Source: a virus
IMG/VR virus record: IMGVR_UViG_3300048554_000248
Coordinates: 1 to 34,786 of that record
DNA length: 34,786 bases
Strand: one strand, 5' to 3'
Positions 15,875 through 22,298 of the stretch are shown here, one piece after another. Each line of letters starts with the position of its first letter. Positions within the stretch are counted from its first letter, which is position 1. Below the pieces are notes generated by a model. It was not told the origin of the DNA and ran no database searches. It saw only the letters and a program-made list of their open reading frames with translations. A program made the translations under genes and the position numbers.

Positions 15875-17449
15875 ATGGCTATTAAAGTAATACGTAACGA
15901 CGCAGGAAACTGTGTAAACTTTCTTGGAAGCTCTAATCCTGTCTACTGGAACGCCTGTTTAACGGCTGTTGTTGATAGCACCTACAGTGATCGCATTAAC
16001 GTTATCAATGATGTTCGCACGGTTATTGAAGGAGAGGATGTATATGAGTTCTTTCAAGTTCCCTATACTGACTTTGCTCAAGCTGATGGAACAGTTTTCT
16101 CGGACGCTACTGAGGCATCCGTATATATCACAGCTCAGTGTAACACAGCAGGTAATACAGGCTCCTTTGTTCTAGCATCTACAGACACTCTTAATTTTAG
16201 CATTGATAGCACTAGCACGACTATTCTTGTTGGCAATGGCGACTCCTATGCTGTTAATTCAATCCAAGCTGTAGCAAACGACGATGACCACATTAACATC
16301 GTTAAGCACACCTCTGGAAACATCCTATACAAAGACCTACGAGTCGCTGGAGCATCTATCGATGGCGTATCTGTAACGCAGACCTTAGCGACAGCCGTGA
16401 ACGAGCTTAATAGTCTGTTTACAAACACCGCTTCGGCTTCTGGAACTGCTCCAGCGATCACATCTAACACAACTATCAATCTGACTGCTGGTGAGACCTT
16501 GAACTACGAGCTTGTAGCGACCAATGGGGTAGCTTACGAGTGGTCAGGACTGCCTAGTGGCATTACAACCGTGGATGGAAACGTCAGGAAGCTTATTGGT
16601 GGTTCCTCGTTAGAGATTGGTTCCTATAGCATCACAGCGAAGGCTATCAATTACTTTGGTGAGGACACTCAGACGCTTACCTTGAATGTTGCGGCTCCTC
16701 CCTACTCCAACACCAAGAGCGTAGAGTTTGAAAGCCAAGATTACCTCGGAGCTAATGCAGCTCTCCTTGATGGCGTCTTAGGACGTAACGGGAATGGCTC
16801 TGGTAGTAGTGACGCTTGGACTTTCCACATGTGGTACAAGCCCGACAACTTTAGCAGCGGTCAAGTTCTATTCTACTTTGGGGACTCTGATGTAATTAAT
16901 GGAGGTCACATAGAGCTAAGAACAACGACTTCAGGTAAACTTCGGTTCAGCTATGGATCTAGTAATAACTACATTCGTCGTACAACTACTAATCAGGCAT
17001 TCACTACAGGCAACTGGTACAACATTATAATTACCTACAATGGTGGAACTACTGGTGCTTCCTCTGCTGACGTGTCTGACTACTACAGCCGATTCAATAT
17101 CTACATCAACGGCACATCCCCAAGTCTCATGAACTCTCATGGTAACTACGGGTGGTCTGGTCAGATTGACGGCGAGAACCTCCGTGTAGGACGCTATGCA
17201 AGTGGTAACTACATCAATGGTGGACGTGTAGATGAAATAGCCGTTTGGGATTCTAACCAGAACTCTAATGTGTCCGACATTTACAATGGTGGGACTACCC
17301 ACGATCTCTCTCAGTTGACCACATCGCCTACTCACTGGTGGCGTATGGGAGACGGAGACACCTATTCAACAATTCAAGACAACGTGGGAAGTGCTCACTT
17401 TGTTATGTATAACATGACGGCTGCAAACATCGTCACAGATGCCCCTTAA
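15875..17449 (+). CDS. Adhesin with Ig-like and LamG/lectin-like domains
   Basis: A 524-residue protein starting one base after the previous stop. Residues about 190-273 look like a putative Ig or cadherin-like domain (NLTAGETLNYELVA, then YEWSGLPSGITT, and SYSITAKAINYFGEDTQTLT). Residues about 275-500 form a concanavalin/LamG-type lectin domain: SVEFESQDYLGA, WTFHMWYKPDN, LRFSYGSSN, TGNWYNIIITYNGG, the NIYINGT strand, then VDEIAVWDSN and HWWRMGD. Such domains bind glycans or cell-surface proteins. The N-terminal 180 residues are unrecognised but should connect to the tail or to the previous protein. Probably virion-exposed and fast-evolving. Confidence 0.7.
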   Translation: MAIKVIRNDAGNCVNFLGSSNPVYWNACLTAVVDSTYSDRINVINDVRTVIEGEDVYEFFQVPYTDFAQADGTVFSDATEASVYITAQCNTAGNTGSFVLASTDTLNFSIDSTSTTILVGNGDSYAVNSIQAVANDDDHINIVKHTSGNILYKDLRVAGASIDGVSVTQTLATAVNELNSLFTNTASASGTAPAITSNTTINLTAGETLNYELVATNGVAYEWSGLPSGITTVDGNVRKLIGGSSLEIGSYSITAKAINYFGEDTQTLTLNVAAPPYSNTKSVEFESQDYLGANAALLDGVLGRNGNGSGSSDAWTFHMWYKPDNFSSGQVLFYFGDSDVINGGHIELRTTTSGKLRFSYGSSNNYIRRTTTNQAFTTGNWYNIIITYNGGTTGASSADVSDYYSRFNIYINGTSPSLMNSHGNYGWSGQIDGENLRVGRYASGNYINGGRVDEIAVWDSNQNSNVSDIYNGGTTHDLSQLTTSPTHWWRMGDGDTYSTIQDNVGSAHFVMYNMTAANIVTDAP

Positions 17450-17453
17450 AATT

Positions 17454-17681
17454 ATGAGTGAAAGAGATTATAAATCCGAGTACGAGAACTACCACAAGAA
17501 GCCTGAGCAACGGCGTAGGAACGACGCTAGGAAAGCCGCAAGGCGTCTGATGGTCAAGAAACACGGCAAAGCGGCGTTGAAAAATAAGGATGTGGATCAC
17601 AAAGACAGGTCGCCCTTAAATAATGCCCCAAGCAACCTTCGGATACAATCCAAGAAGGAGAACAGAGGCCGCAACAAGTAA
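17454..17681 (+). CDS. Small HNH endonuclease
   Basis: A 75-residue basic protein starting at ATG 17454; an earlier in-frame ATG at 17439 falls inside the preceding gene and is less likely. The N-terminal half is Arg/Lys-rich. The C-terminus has a compact HNH core: NKDVDHKDRSPLNNAPSNLR, where the Asp-His pair, the Asn pair and NLR are the expected positions, then Gln-Ser and a final Asn. Proteins of this kind nick DNA and often behave as free-standing homing endonucleases in phages. No zinc Cys pairs are visible. It lies between the adhesin genes and a second HNH gene before terminase, a typical landing place. Confidence 0.75.
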   Translation: MSERDYKSEYENYHKKPEQRRRNDARKAARRLMVKKHGKAALKNKDVDHKDRSPLNNAPSNLRIQSKKENRGRNK

Positions 17682-17723
17682 TGAAATTGACATAAAGAAG
17701 TAATTGTCCAAGCTCAAGTTACG

Positions 17724-18296
17724 ATGAGTCGAAGTATACAAACAGGAAGTAAGAGGGGAACCTACAAGGATGGCGACCCTCACCCTTCCGTGCCTGATCG
17801 TTTCTTTGCTGTTTATCGTAAGTTTCCTGATGGCTCTCCTAAGGAGGAATGGCGCTCATTGAAGGCGCAAGAAGCTCTCAGGAAAAGACAGAAAGCTTAT
17901 AGAGATTCCCATAAGGAAGAAGCTAAGAAGTACGGTGAGAAATATCGCAGAGATAATCGGGAAGACCTTCGTGAAAAGAAAAAGGCTTACTTACAAAAAA
18001 CACTAGCGAGGCACAACGCGCGAGCAAAAGCGTATAAACATAAGAAGAGAAAAGAGTACAATAAACTTCCAAAGGAAGAACGAAAATGTGTAATTCGCTT
18101 TTATGAGGCCGCTCAACGCATCTCAAAGTGTCTCGGTGTTTCATTTCACGTCGATCATATCCAACCAATGTCAAGAGGAGGGAAACATAACCGTACAAAC
18201 CTTCAGGTTGTTCCAGCTAAATGGAATATAAGTAAATGTAATAGAAATAATGAATACTTCCCCCACAATACCTCCCCAACTCAAGAATTTTCGTAA
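17724..18296 (+). CDS. HNH endonuclease with Lys-rich repeat arm
   Basis: A 190-residue protein. Residues 50-125 are an extended Lys/Arg/Glu/Tyr arm with repeated units (KAYRDSHKEEAKKYGEKYRR, then DNREDLREKKKAY), like the DNA-binding arms of phage homing endonucleases. Residues about 130-175 hold the nuclease core: FHVDHIQPMSRGGKHNRTNL, followed by NISKCNR. The His-Asp-His, GGKH and N-L positions fit an HNH fold. Its 3' end overlaps the start of large terminase by 47 bases in another frame, so it appears wedged tightly against terL. Its arm composition resembles the minus-strand HNH gene on the other side of terL. Confidence 0.78.
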   Translation: MSRSIQTGSKRGTYKDGDPHPSVPDRFFAVYRKFPDGSPKEEWRSLKAQEALRKRQKAYRDSHKEEAKKYGEKYRRDNREDLREKKKAYLQKTLARHNARAKAYKHKKRKEYNKLPKEERKCVIRFYEAAQRISKCLGVSFHVDHIQPMSRGGKHNRTNLQVVPAKWNISKCNRNNEYFPHNTSPTQEFS

Positions 18297-19926
18297 CTTC
18301 CTGTTCCTATGCTGGAAACAGCTTAATTTACCAGACCCTACGCCGCTTCAATATGACATGGCGGATTATATGCAGCACGGAGACAAGCGTGCTATTATTC
18401 AAGCATTCCGAGGTTGTGGTAAGAGCTACATCTGCTCGGCATACGTGGTGCATCAGCTTTTGATGAATCCAAAGTTGAACATTCTTGTGGTGTCTGCGAG
18501 TAAGACACGTTCAGATGACTTCAGTACCTTCACACTTCGTCTTATCAACGAGATGGAGATACTGCAACACCTACGTCCTAAGGACAACCAAAGGCAGTCT
18601 AAGATCTCTTTCGACGTTGGGTTAGCCCCTGCCTCTCACGCGCCCTCAGTGAAGTCTCTAGGCATATCCTCGCAGCTTACAGGGTCACGTGCGGATATTA
18701 TCATTGCTGACGATATTGAGGTAGCCAATAACAGTGCTACGATGCTCATGCGGGAGAAGCTATCGGAACAGGTAAAAGAATTTGACGCTATCCTGAAGCC
18801 CGATGATACGTCCAAAGTGTTGTTCCTTGGAACACCTCAGACGTTCGATAGTATCTACACGAAGCTCCAAGAGCGGGGCTACAAGAGTCAGATTTGGCCA
18901 GCTACGCATATCACTCAGAGCCACAACGAGAAGATCTATGATGGTAACGTAGCGGACATCTGTGTGAACGCCGAGCAAGAGAACAGATCTACAGAGCCTT
19001 TGCGGTTCTCTGACGTAGACCTAGCGGAACGTAAGATCAGTTATGGATCTGCTGGATACACGATGCAGTTCATGTTGGATAGTAAGCTCTCTGACGTTGA
19101 GAAGTTTCCTCTGAAGATTTCCGACCTGATTGTAACATCTATAGACAACGAGGTGGCTCCCGAACGGTATGTTTGGGCTCGTGACCCCGATAGGGAATGG
19201 GACTCTAGTGTTCCCAATGTGGCCTTTGCAGGTGAGCGGTATTATCGTCCTTTTAAAACACTCGGAGAGATGGTTCCGTACACTGGTAGCGTGCTTGCGA
19301 TTGACCCTGCTGGTCGTGGTAAAGATGAAACTGGTTATGCGGTTTGCAAGATGCTTAACGGTACGCTCTACATTCCTGCTGCTGGTGGTCTTTCGGGTGG
19401 ATACTCCGAGGACACCCTAGTGCAACTCGCGGAGCTCGCTAAGAAACACAAGGTGAATTACATTGTCACTGAAACCAACTTTGGTGACGGTATGTTCAAT
19501 GAGCTTATCAAGCCTGTGTTGACTAGGATATACCCTGTGAGCATTGAAGAGGTCAGACACAGCACTCAGAAGGAGAAGCGTATTATCGATACTCTCGAAC
19601 CTGTAATGGCTGGTCACAGGCTTGTGGTGGATCCTGATGTTGTTAAGGATGACTTCCAGACGATCCAGAAGTATCCCCATGAGAGTCAGTTGAAGTACTC
19701 CCTGTTCTACCAGATGTCTCGCCTAACTAGAGACCGAGGGGCTATTACGCACGACGATAGGCTTGATGCTCTTAGTATTGCTGTGGCCTATTGGACGGAA
19801 CAAATGGCGCAGGATGCAGAGGTGAAAATGACTGAGCGTAGGGTAGAGTTGCTCGACAAGGAGCTAGAGAGGTTTCAAGACGCCTACTTTAAAAACAAGG
19901 GAGGATCCTCAGCACTCACTTGGTAA
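18250..19926 (+). CDS. terL: Large terminase subunit (T7 gp19-like)
   Basis: A 558-residue packaging ATPase/nuclease (T7 gp19 has 586). The Walker A motif is AFRGCGKSY with Lys58; Walker B is IIIADDIE with Asp154, Asp155 and Glu157; a coupling segment VLFLGTPQT follows. The C-terminal nuclease has Asp352 in AIDPAGRGKDETGY, a TETNFGDGMF segment, and HDDRLDALS with His501, Asp502, Asp503 and Asp506. The protein pumps concatemeric DNA into the prohead and cuts it at unit-length ends, working with small terminase (14578) and the portal, which lies outside the window. The start lies inside the preceding HNH gene. The 3' end overlaps the convergent HNH gene by 18 bases. Confidence 0.95.
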   Translation: MNTSPTIPPQLKNFRNFLFLCWKQLNLPDPTPLQYDMADYMQHGDKRAIIQAFRGCGKSYICSAYVVHQLLMNPKLNILVVSASKTRSDDFSTFTLRLINEMEILQHLRPKDNQRQSKISFDVGLAPASHAPSVKSLGISSQLTGSRADIIIADDIEVANNSATMLMREKLSEQVKEFDAILKPDDTSKVLFLGTPQTFDSIYTKLQERGYKSQIWPATHITQSHNEKIYDGNVADICVNAEQENRSTEPLRFSDVDLAERKISYGSAGYTMQFMLDSKLSDVEKFPLKISDLIVTSIDNEVAPERYVWARDPDREWDSSVPNVAFAGERYYRPFKTLGEMVPYTGSVLAIDPAGRGKDETGYAVCKMLNGTLYIPAAGGLSGGYSEDTLVQLAELAKKHKVNYIVTETNFGDGMFNELIKPVLTRIYPVSIEEVRHSTQKEKRIIDTLEPVMAGHRLVVDPDVVKDDFQTIQKYPHESQLKYSLFYQMSRLTRDRGAITHDDRLDALSIAVAYWTEQMAQDAEVKMTERRVELLDKELERFQDAYFKNKGGSSALTW

Positions 19927-20559
19927 CACTCTAGTGTGAACTTCTCGGTGCTCTCGGATGCTTAGTATCTCTACGTTCCAAGGTGCATCTAGGCCACAAT
20001 AGAGGTCTTTGTATTCTAACAGAGGACTTAGGTGGTGTAATTCAAAAGACCAACGAGTCTGCCCATTATATCCTTCAGGAAACTCCCCAGCGCCTATAGC
20101 AGCTAGGTCTAAATCCATACGAAGGTTATGTATATCTTCCATGGCTTTCTTTTGGACTTTGTTAAGCTTTATATTTTCTTTTAAAGATGTGCGTCTACGA
20201 GCATTTTTGTTGCGATAATACGCTTTATTATTCTCATAATACTTATTGTGATAAGCGGCTCGCTTATCTTTTCTACTATCTCGATACTTTTGTCTCGCAG
20301 CCCAATTATCTTTGTAGTATTGATTATCACTCTTCTTCTCTCTTGCTGCCATCTCCGCAGTCCACCACGCTTGTGTTTCTTTAGTCTTTTTTCCTTTATA
20401 ATAAATTCCCTCATAGTGTGGATGTGTATCCCCTCGCTTAAAGTTACCCTCCACTTGGAGAGCCTTTTGGTTCAAACATTCTTTACCATTATGCTGTATA
20501 CGAGGAACCTCAGAAAAGGGTAGTTTAGTAACAAGATCTAGTGTGGTTTGTGTGGTCAT
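19909..20559 (-). CDS. Antisense HNH endonuclease
   Basis: The only convincing gene on the minus strand: 216 residues from ATG 20557-20559. Translation could also start at 20604, but the 20559 start has AGGAG three bases upstream on its own strand. The middle (about residues 80-145) is a Lys/Tyr/Asn-rich arm with repeated YYKDN, YRDSRKDK, YYENNKAYY units. The C-terminal 45 residues have an HNH core: FELHHLSPL, then a GLDAPWNVEILS segment, then EHREVH. This matches HNH proteins of the H-H-N-H type. It is convergent with terL and sits between terL and the early promoters, and is probably a mobile homing gene. Plus-strand frames in this stretch look like shadows. Confidence 0.72.
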   Translation of the reverse strand: MTTQTTLDLVTKLPFSEVPRIQHNGKECLNQKALQVEGNFKRGDTHPHYEGIYYKGKKTKETQAWWTAEMAAREKKSDNQYYKDNWAARQKYRDSRKDKRAAYHNKYYENNKAYYRNKNARRRTSLKENIKLNKVQKKAMEDIHNLRMDLDLAAIGAGEFPEGYNGQTRWSFELHHLSPLLEYKDLYCGLDAPWNVEILSIREHREVHTRVLPSEC

Positions 20560-20739
20560 GACTCCTATCCTGTTATCAGAGAGGGAGATGTCAACTAGGA
20601 ACAATCCCTAAATAGGTAACAAATAATATAAAGCTCATAATGGATTCATAAGTCGTTGATAATCAACATACTCTTAATTAACGACAGTATAGGTAGAGGG
20701 AGGTGTTCTAAAATAATTAATAATTAGAGATATTTACCC

Positions 20740-20769
20740 TTGACAGGGTAGGGGAACAAACCTTAAAAT
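20740..20769 (+). promoter_or_regulatory. Sigma70-type early promoter
   Basis: TTGACA at 20740-20745 and TAAAAT at 20764-20769 are separated by 18 bases; the -35 is perfect and the -10 matches at five of six positions. Transcription would start near 20776 and run into the early operon at 20935. Position matches the host-polymerase promoters at the T7 left end. Confidence 0.65.
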
Positions 20770-20899
20770 AGTCCCTACTAGGAAAGCACTTAGTGTACCT
20801 TTGAAAAAGAGTGTCTGTAAGTTGGCTGGTAATAAGTCCTTCCTTAAAGTTTCCCTTATGTTGAAATAAGAGTGTTCCTTTAAAAGTACTGTAATATGT

Positions 20900-20930
20900 T
20901 TGACAGGTATTAACTACCAACCAGTATTAC
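20900..20930 (+). promoter_or_regulatory. Possible second early promoter
   Basis: TTGACA at 20900-20905 is followed after 19 bases by TATTAC at 20925-20930. The -35 is perfect, but the -10 matches four of six and the spacing is long. If active it would start at or near the ATG at 20935, giving a leaderless or nearly leaderless message. Both early promoters share the flank TTGACAGG. Confidence 0.35.
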
Positions 20931-20934
20931 CTTT

Positions 20935-21150
20935 ATGAAACACACACTAATAATTCTATACATCCTAATCACCTCAGGAGCACTAATACTCCTCAATAAC
21001 TCCCTCAAGGAAACCAATAACGCCCTCAAGTCTTCCGAGAAAAACCTAGAGACTCTCTCAGAAGTCATAATGCATCATGAGGCTGTTCTAAACGATCACC
21101 GTGGGGCTATCTTGATTATGATTGAGAAGCTCAACAACCTGTATATGTAA
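20935..21150 (+). CDS. Small membrane-anchored coiled-coil protein
   Basis: A 71-residue protein. Residues 3-21 are a transmembrane helix or uncleaved signal anchor (LIILYILITSGALILL). The rest is a heptad-like coiled coil (NSLKETNNALKSSEKNLETL and on). The architecture resembles small inner-membrane spanins, but the gene stands first in the early operon behind the strongest sigma70-type promoter, so an early membrane role such as superinfection exclusion or host interference is equally possible. No homologue is recognised. The next gene starts two bases after the stop. Confidence 0.6.
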   Translation: MKHTLIILYILITSGALILLNNSLKETNNALKSSEKNLETLSEVIMHHEAVLNDHRGAILIMIEKLNNLYM

Positions 21151-21152
21151 TC

Positions 21153-21260
21153 ATGGGAAAAGGTCATCAACCAAGAAAAGGTCACAACCCAGCCAAGCAG
21201 CGTAAGAACTACGATAAGATTGACTGGTCAAAGAAGCCTGTTGTAAAGAAATCCAAATGA
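21153..21260 (+). CDS. Short basic protein of unknown function
   Basis: A 35-residue frame from ATG 21153 to TGA 21258-21260, starting MGKGHQPRKGHN and ending KKPVVKKSK, with about one third Lys/Arg/His. It starts two bases after the upstream stop and its own stop overlaps the next start (ATGA), the close packing expected of a real operon member. The composition suggests nucleic-acid or RNA polymerase binding, but no motif supports a specific role. Confidence 0.55.
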   Translation: MGKGHQPRKGHNPAKQRKNYDKIDWSKKPVVKKSK

Positions 21261-21508
21261 CACCCTTTGAGTCCATTCAAGCCCGCCTAGGGGAGCACTG
21301 TAGAAACTTTGTTATAATCATCCAACCTGATGACGCAAAGCACTCCTTCGAGTTGGTCTATAGCGACCCGTTTGCTACCATGGGGCTGCTCAATGAGGCT
21401 TGTAAGCGTCACGCTGGTGTTATGAACCTTTACCAGAACCCTGAAGATGCCTTTGAGTGGCCAGAACTAGAAGATGATGATGATGATGACGAGGAGGATG
21501 TGTTCTAA
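21257..21508 (+). CDS. Small early protein with strongly acidic tail
   Basis: An 83-residue protein whose body (residues 1-65) is a compact alpha/beta sequence (FVIIIQPDDAKHSFELVYSD) followed by a helix (GLLNEACKRHAGV). It ends in an acidic tail of Glu and nine or more consecutive acidic residues (DDDDDDEEDVF). Early phage proteins with acidic tails or surfaces often bind host polymerase or mimic DNA; T7 Ocr and gp2 are known examples of acidic early inhibitors. No sequence relation to either is claimed. It is the last gene of the early operon, directly before the terminator at 21536. Confidence 0.65.
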   Translation: MTPFESIQARLGEHCRNFVIIIQPDDAKHSFELVYSDPFATMGLLNEACKRHAGVMNLYQNPEDAFEWPELEDDDDDDEEDVF

Positions 21509-21535
21509 ACTTTGTTTGTGTGTAACGTGTGTTGA

Positions 21536-21573
21536 CCTCCAGAGAGCCCTTGTGTGCCTCTGGGGGTCTTTTC
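21536..21573 (+). terminator. Rho-independent terminator of the early operon
   Basis: A nine-base-pair stem pairs CCTCCAGAG (21536-21544) with CTCTGGGGG (21558-21566) through one G-T pair. The loop is 13 bases and the stem is followed by TCTTTTC. It lies 28 bases after the stop of the acidic early gene and should end transcripts from the 20740 promoter. Confidence 0.75.
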
Positions 21574-21576
21574 GTA

Positions 21577-21645
21577 TAGGAACACCCTTGTGGAGAGCTC
21601 AAAGGCTTTCTAGGGCATCTCAGAGGTGTCTATGAGTGTTCCCTA
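21577..21645 (+). other. Long-range inverted repeat between terminator and tRNA
   Basis: TAGGAACAC (21577-21585) pairs with GTGTTCCCTA (21636-21645) with one bulged base. The intervening 50 bases hold smaller possible stems and no open reading frame. It might be the 5' part of the tRNA precursor, a processing signal or a small structured RNA. I see nothing that decides between these. Confidence 0.35.
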
Positions 21646-21650
21646 GGTTT

Positions 21651-21720
21651 GGTCGTATGATTTAATGGTAAAATTACTCCCCTATTTGGAGTACATGCAG
21701 GTTCAACCCCTGCTGCGACC
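21651..21720 (+). tRNA. tRNA or tRNA-like gene with atypical anticodon loop
   Basis: A complete 70-base cloverleaf can be drawn. The acceptor stem is GGTCGTA/TGCGACC (one G-T pair), the D stem ATTT/AAAT has loop AATGGTA, the anticodon stem is ACTCC/GGAGT, the variable loop is ACAT, and the T stem GCAGG/CCTGC has loop TTCAACC. CCA is not encoded. The anticodon loop reads CCTATTT. By position the anticodon is TAT (Ile, AUA), but base 33 is C instead of the near-universal T and base 37 is T instead of a purine. It could be a divergent phage tRNA, a degenerate copy, or the attachment site copied from a host tRNA gene. The integrase lies 2.3 kb away. Confidence 0.75.
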
Positions 21721-21778
21721 CCCTGTTGTTTTGTTATAAAAATGTGAGAGGGTATACGTATATACGCAGCGTCGAAAT

Positions 21779-21837
21779 CCCCCCGTGCCGCCCCCGATAT
21801 TGTGTGATTTGTCCGCGATTTGTCAGCACAAGGGGGG
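21779..21837. repeat. G/C-rich inverted repeat enclosing an operator-like site
   Basis: CCCCCCGTGC (21779-21788) is complementary to GCAC-AA-GGGGGG (21826-21837) apart from two unpaired bases. The 37-base interior contains the two GATTTGTC words. It could act as a cruciform or RNA hairpin, or simply frame the protein-binding site. Confidence 0.5.
21806..21824 (-). promoter_or_regulatory. Operator-like paired site, copy 1 (inverted)
   Basis: On the plus strand GATTTGTC occurs at 21806-21813 and 21817-21824, 11 bases apart. Read on the minus strand this is GACAAATCGCGGACAAATC, nearly the same as the plus-strand sites at 25669 and 25906 with the same 11-base step. It lies 47 bases upstream of a perfect TATAAT. 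A dimeric DNA-binding protein on one helix face is the simplest reading (inference). Confidence 0.5.
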
Positions 21838-21844
21838 TATCCCT

Positions 21845-21876
21845 TTGTTTTCCTAGCACATCAAGGGATATATAAT
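21845..21876 (+). promoter_or_regulatory. Candidate promoter for the second early cluster
   Basis: A perfect -10 hexamer TATAAT lies at 21871-21876. The -35 is poor: TTGTTT at 21845-21850 with 20-base spacing, or TTTTCC at 21848-21853 with 17. An activator or the nearby paired site might compensate. The transcript would have a 400-base leader before the gene at 22299. Confidence 0.35.
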
Positions 21877-21999
21877 GCCTTTGGGTGATCAATGAGTGTT
21901 ATATCAGTGTATCATGATGCGTTGATGCGTTTGGCTGTGTTTGTCAAATGCTGTGTTTTTGTCCTTGTTGCGATTGAGTCTCAGCAACACACAGCGGCT

Positions 22000-22051
22000 A
22001 CACATAGACACACATAGACACACAGAGGACACACATAGACACACACAGAGG
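22000..22051. repeat. CA-rich short tandem repeats
   Basis: The ten-base word CACATAGACA appears twice in tandem at 22001-22020 and recurs imperfectly up to about 22051, separated by CACAGAGG variants. A pyrimidine tract of CT repeats follows (about 22058-22080). It does not have the constant spacer length of a CRISPR array. It may be slippage-derived leader DNA like the shorter CA runs before the downstream genes. Confidence 0.6.
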
Positions 22052-22231
22052 CGCACTGTCTGTCTTTCTCTCTCTCTCTTATATATACAAGGCAGGTTTT
22101 TCCTAAGCATCTCAAAAAAACTTTCACGCTCTACGCCAGTAAACAAGCGGCCTCCGAAACTTTCTACAATTAATTTAAATAAAAAGCTTGCATGCATCTA
22201 TTTGTTTCTATTGGTTTGTTTCCATCGAAAG

Positions 22232-22260
22232 GGCGCGACTAGCGTCACTATAGCGACAAA
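22232..22260 (+). promoter_or_regulatory. Candidate phage RNA polymerase promoter
   Basis: TCACTATAG at 22245-22253 is identical to the core of the T7 class promoter (positions around the start site), and is followed by CGACA where T7 has GGAGA. The upstream bases (GACTAGCG) match T7 less well. It lies about 45 bases before the gene at 22299. A related 10-mer, CTATAGCGAC, occurs once more at 21359-21368 inside a gene. With a T7-type polymerase encoded here, such a site is expected, but other clear copies before late genes were not found. Confidence 0.4.
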
Positions 22261-22298
22261 CGCAACGAAACAACCACACAAATAAAACACAAATCATC

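Larger units (their letters stand above)
20605..20934 (+). other. Non-coding junction region with early promoters; likely genome-end region
   Basis: About 330 A/T-rich bases without a convincing gene. They separate the last late gene (terL plus its antisense neighbour) from the first early gene. They hold a strong sigma70-type promoter (20740) and a weaker one (20900). They also hold four CCTT(T)(G)AAA-type words at 20761, 20798, 20842 and 20877, at intervals of 37, 44 and 35 bases. In T7 the equivalent interval holds the direct terminal repeat, the CCTAAAG arrays flanking it, and promoters A1-A3. By analogy this is where the physical ends should lie (inference). Confidence 0.5.
21721..22298 (+). 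other. Non-coding control region after the tRNA
   Basis: About 580 bases with no convincing gene. In order they hold: a G/C inverted repeat (21779-21837) enclosing an operator-like pair; a candidate promoter with -10 TATAAT at 21871; a hairpin TGTTGC/GCAACA at 21966-21989; a CACATAGACA-type CA-rich repeat tract (about 22000-22051) followed by a C/T tract (about 22058-22080); an A/T-rich stretch around 22165-22190; and a T7-promoter-like sequence at 22232-22260. Low-complexity frames of up to 114 codons occur on both strands but look like artefacts of the CA/CT tracts. Confidence 0.6.

Noticed and set aside
17687-17723. TTGACA before the HNH gene at 17724
   Set aside because: No acceptable -10 hexamer at 15-19 bases spacing.
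20009-20523. Plus-strand frames in the antisense HNH gene
   Set aside because: The minus strand has a full HNH core and Lys-rich arm; the plus-strand frames give no protein pattern.
20717-20920. 67-codon minus-strand frame in the early promoter region
   Set aside because: It overlaps the sigma70-type promoters and the CCTTWAAA array, has no recognisable protein features and is not adjacent to other genes.
21651-21720. tRNA as the proven attP site
   Set aside because: No host sequence is available and the integrase lies about 2.3 kb away, so the attachment site cannot be shown.
22000-22051. Repeat tract resembling a CRISPR array
   Set aside because: The repeats are short CA-rich words without constant unique spacers or cas genes.
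21904-22285. Open frames of about 97-114 codons on both strands
   Set aside because: They are made of the CA and CT simple-sequence tracts (His-Thr-Arg or Arg-Glu repeats) and show no conserved pattern or gene-like leader.
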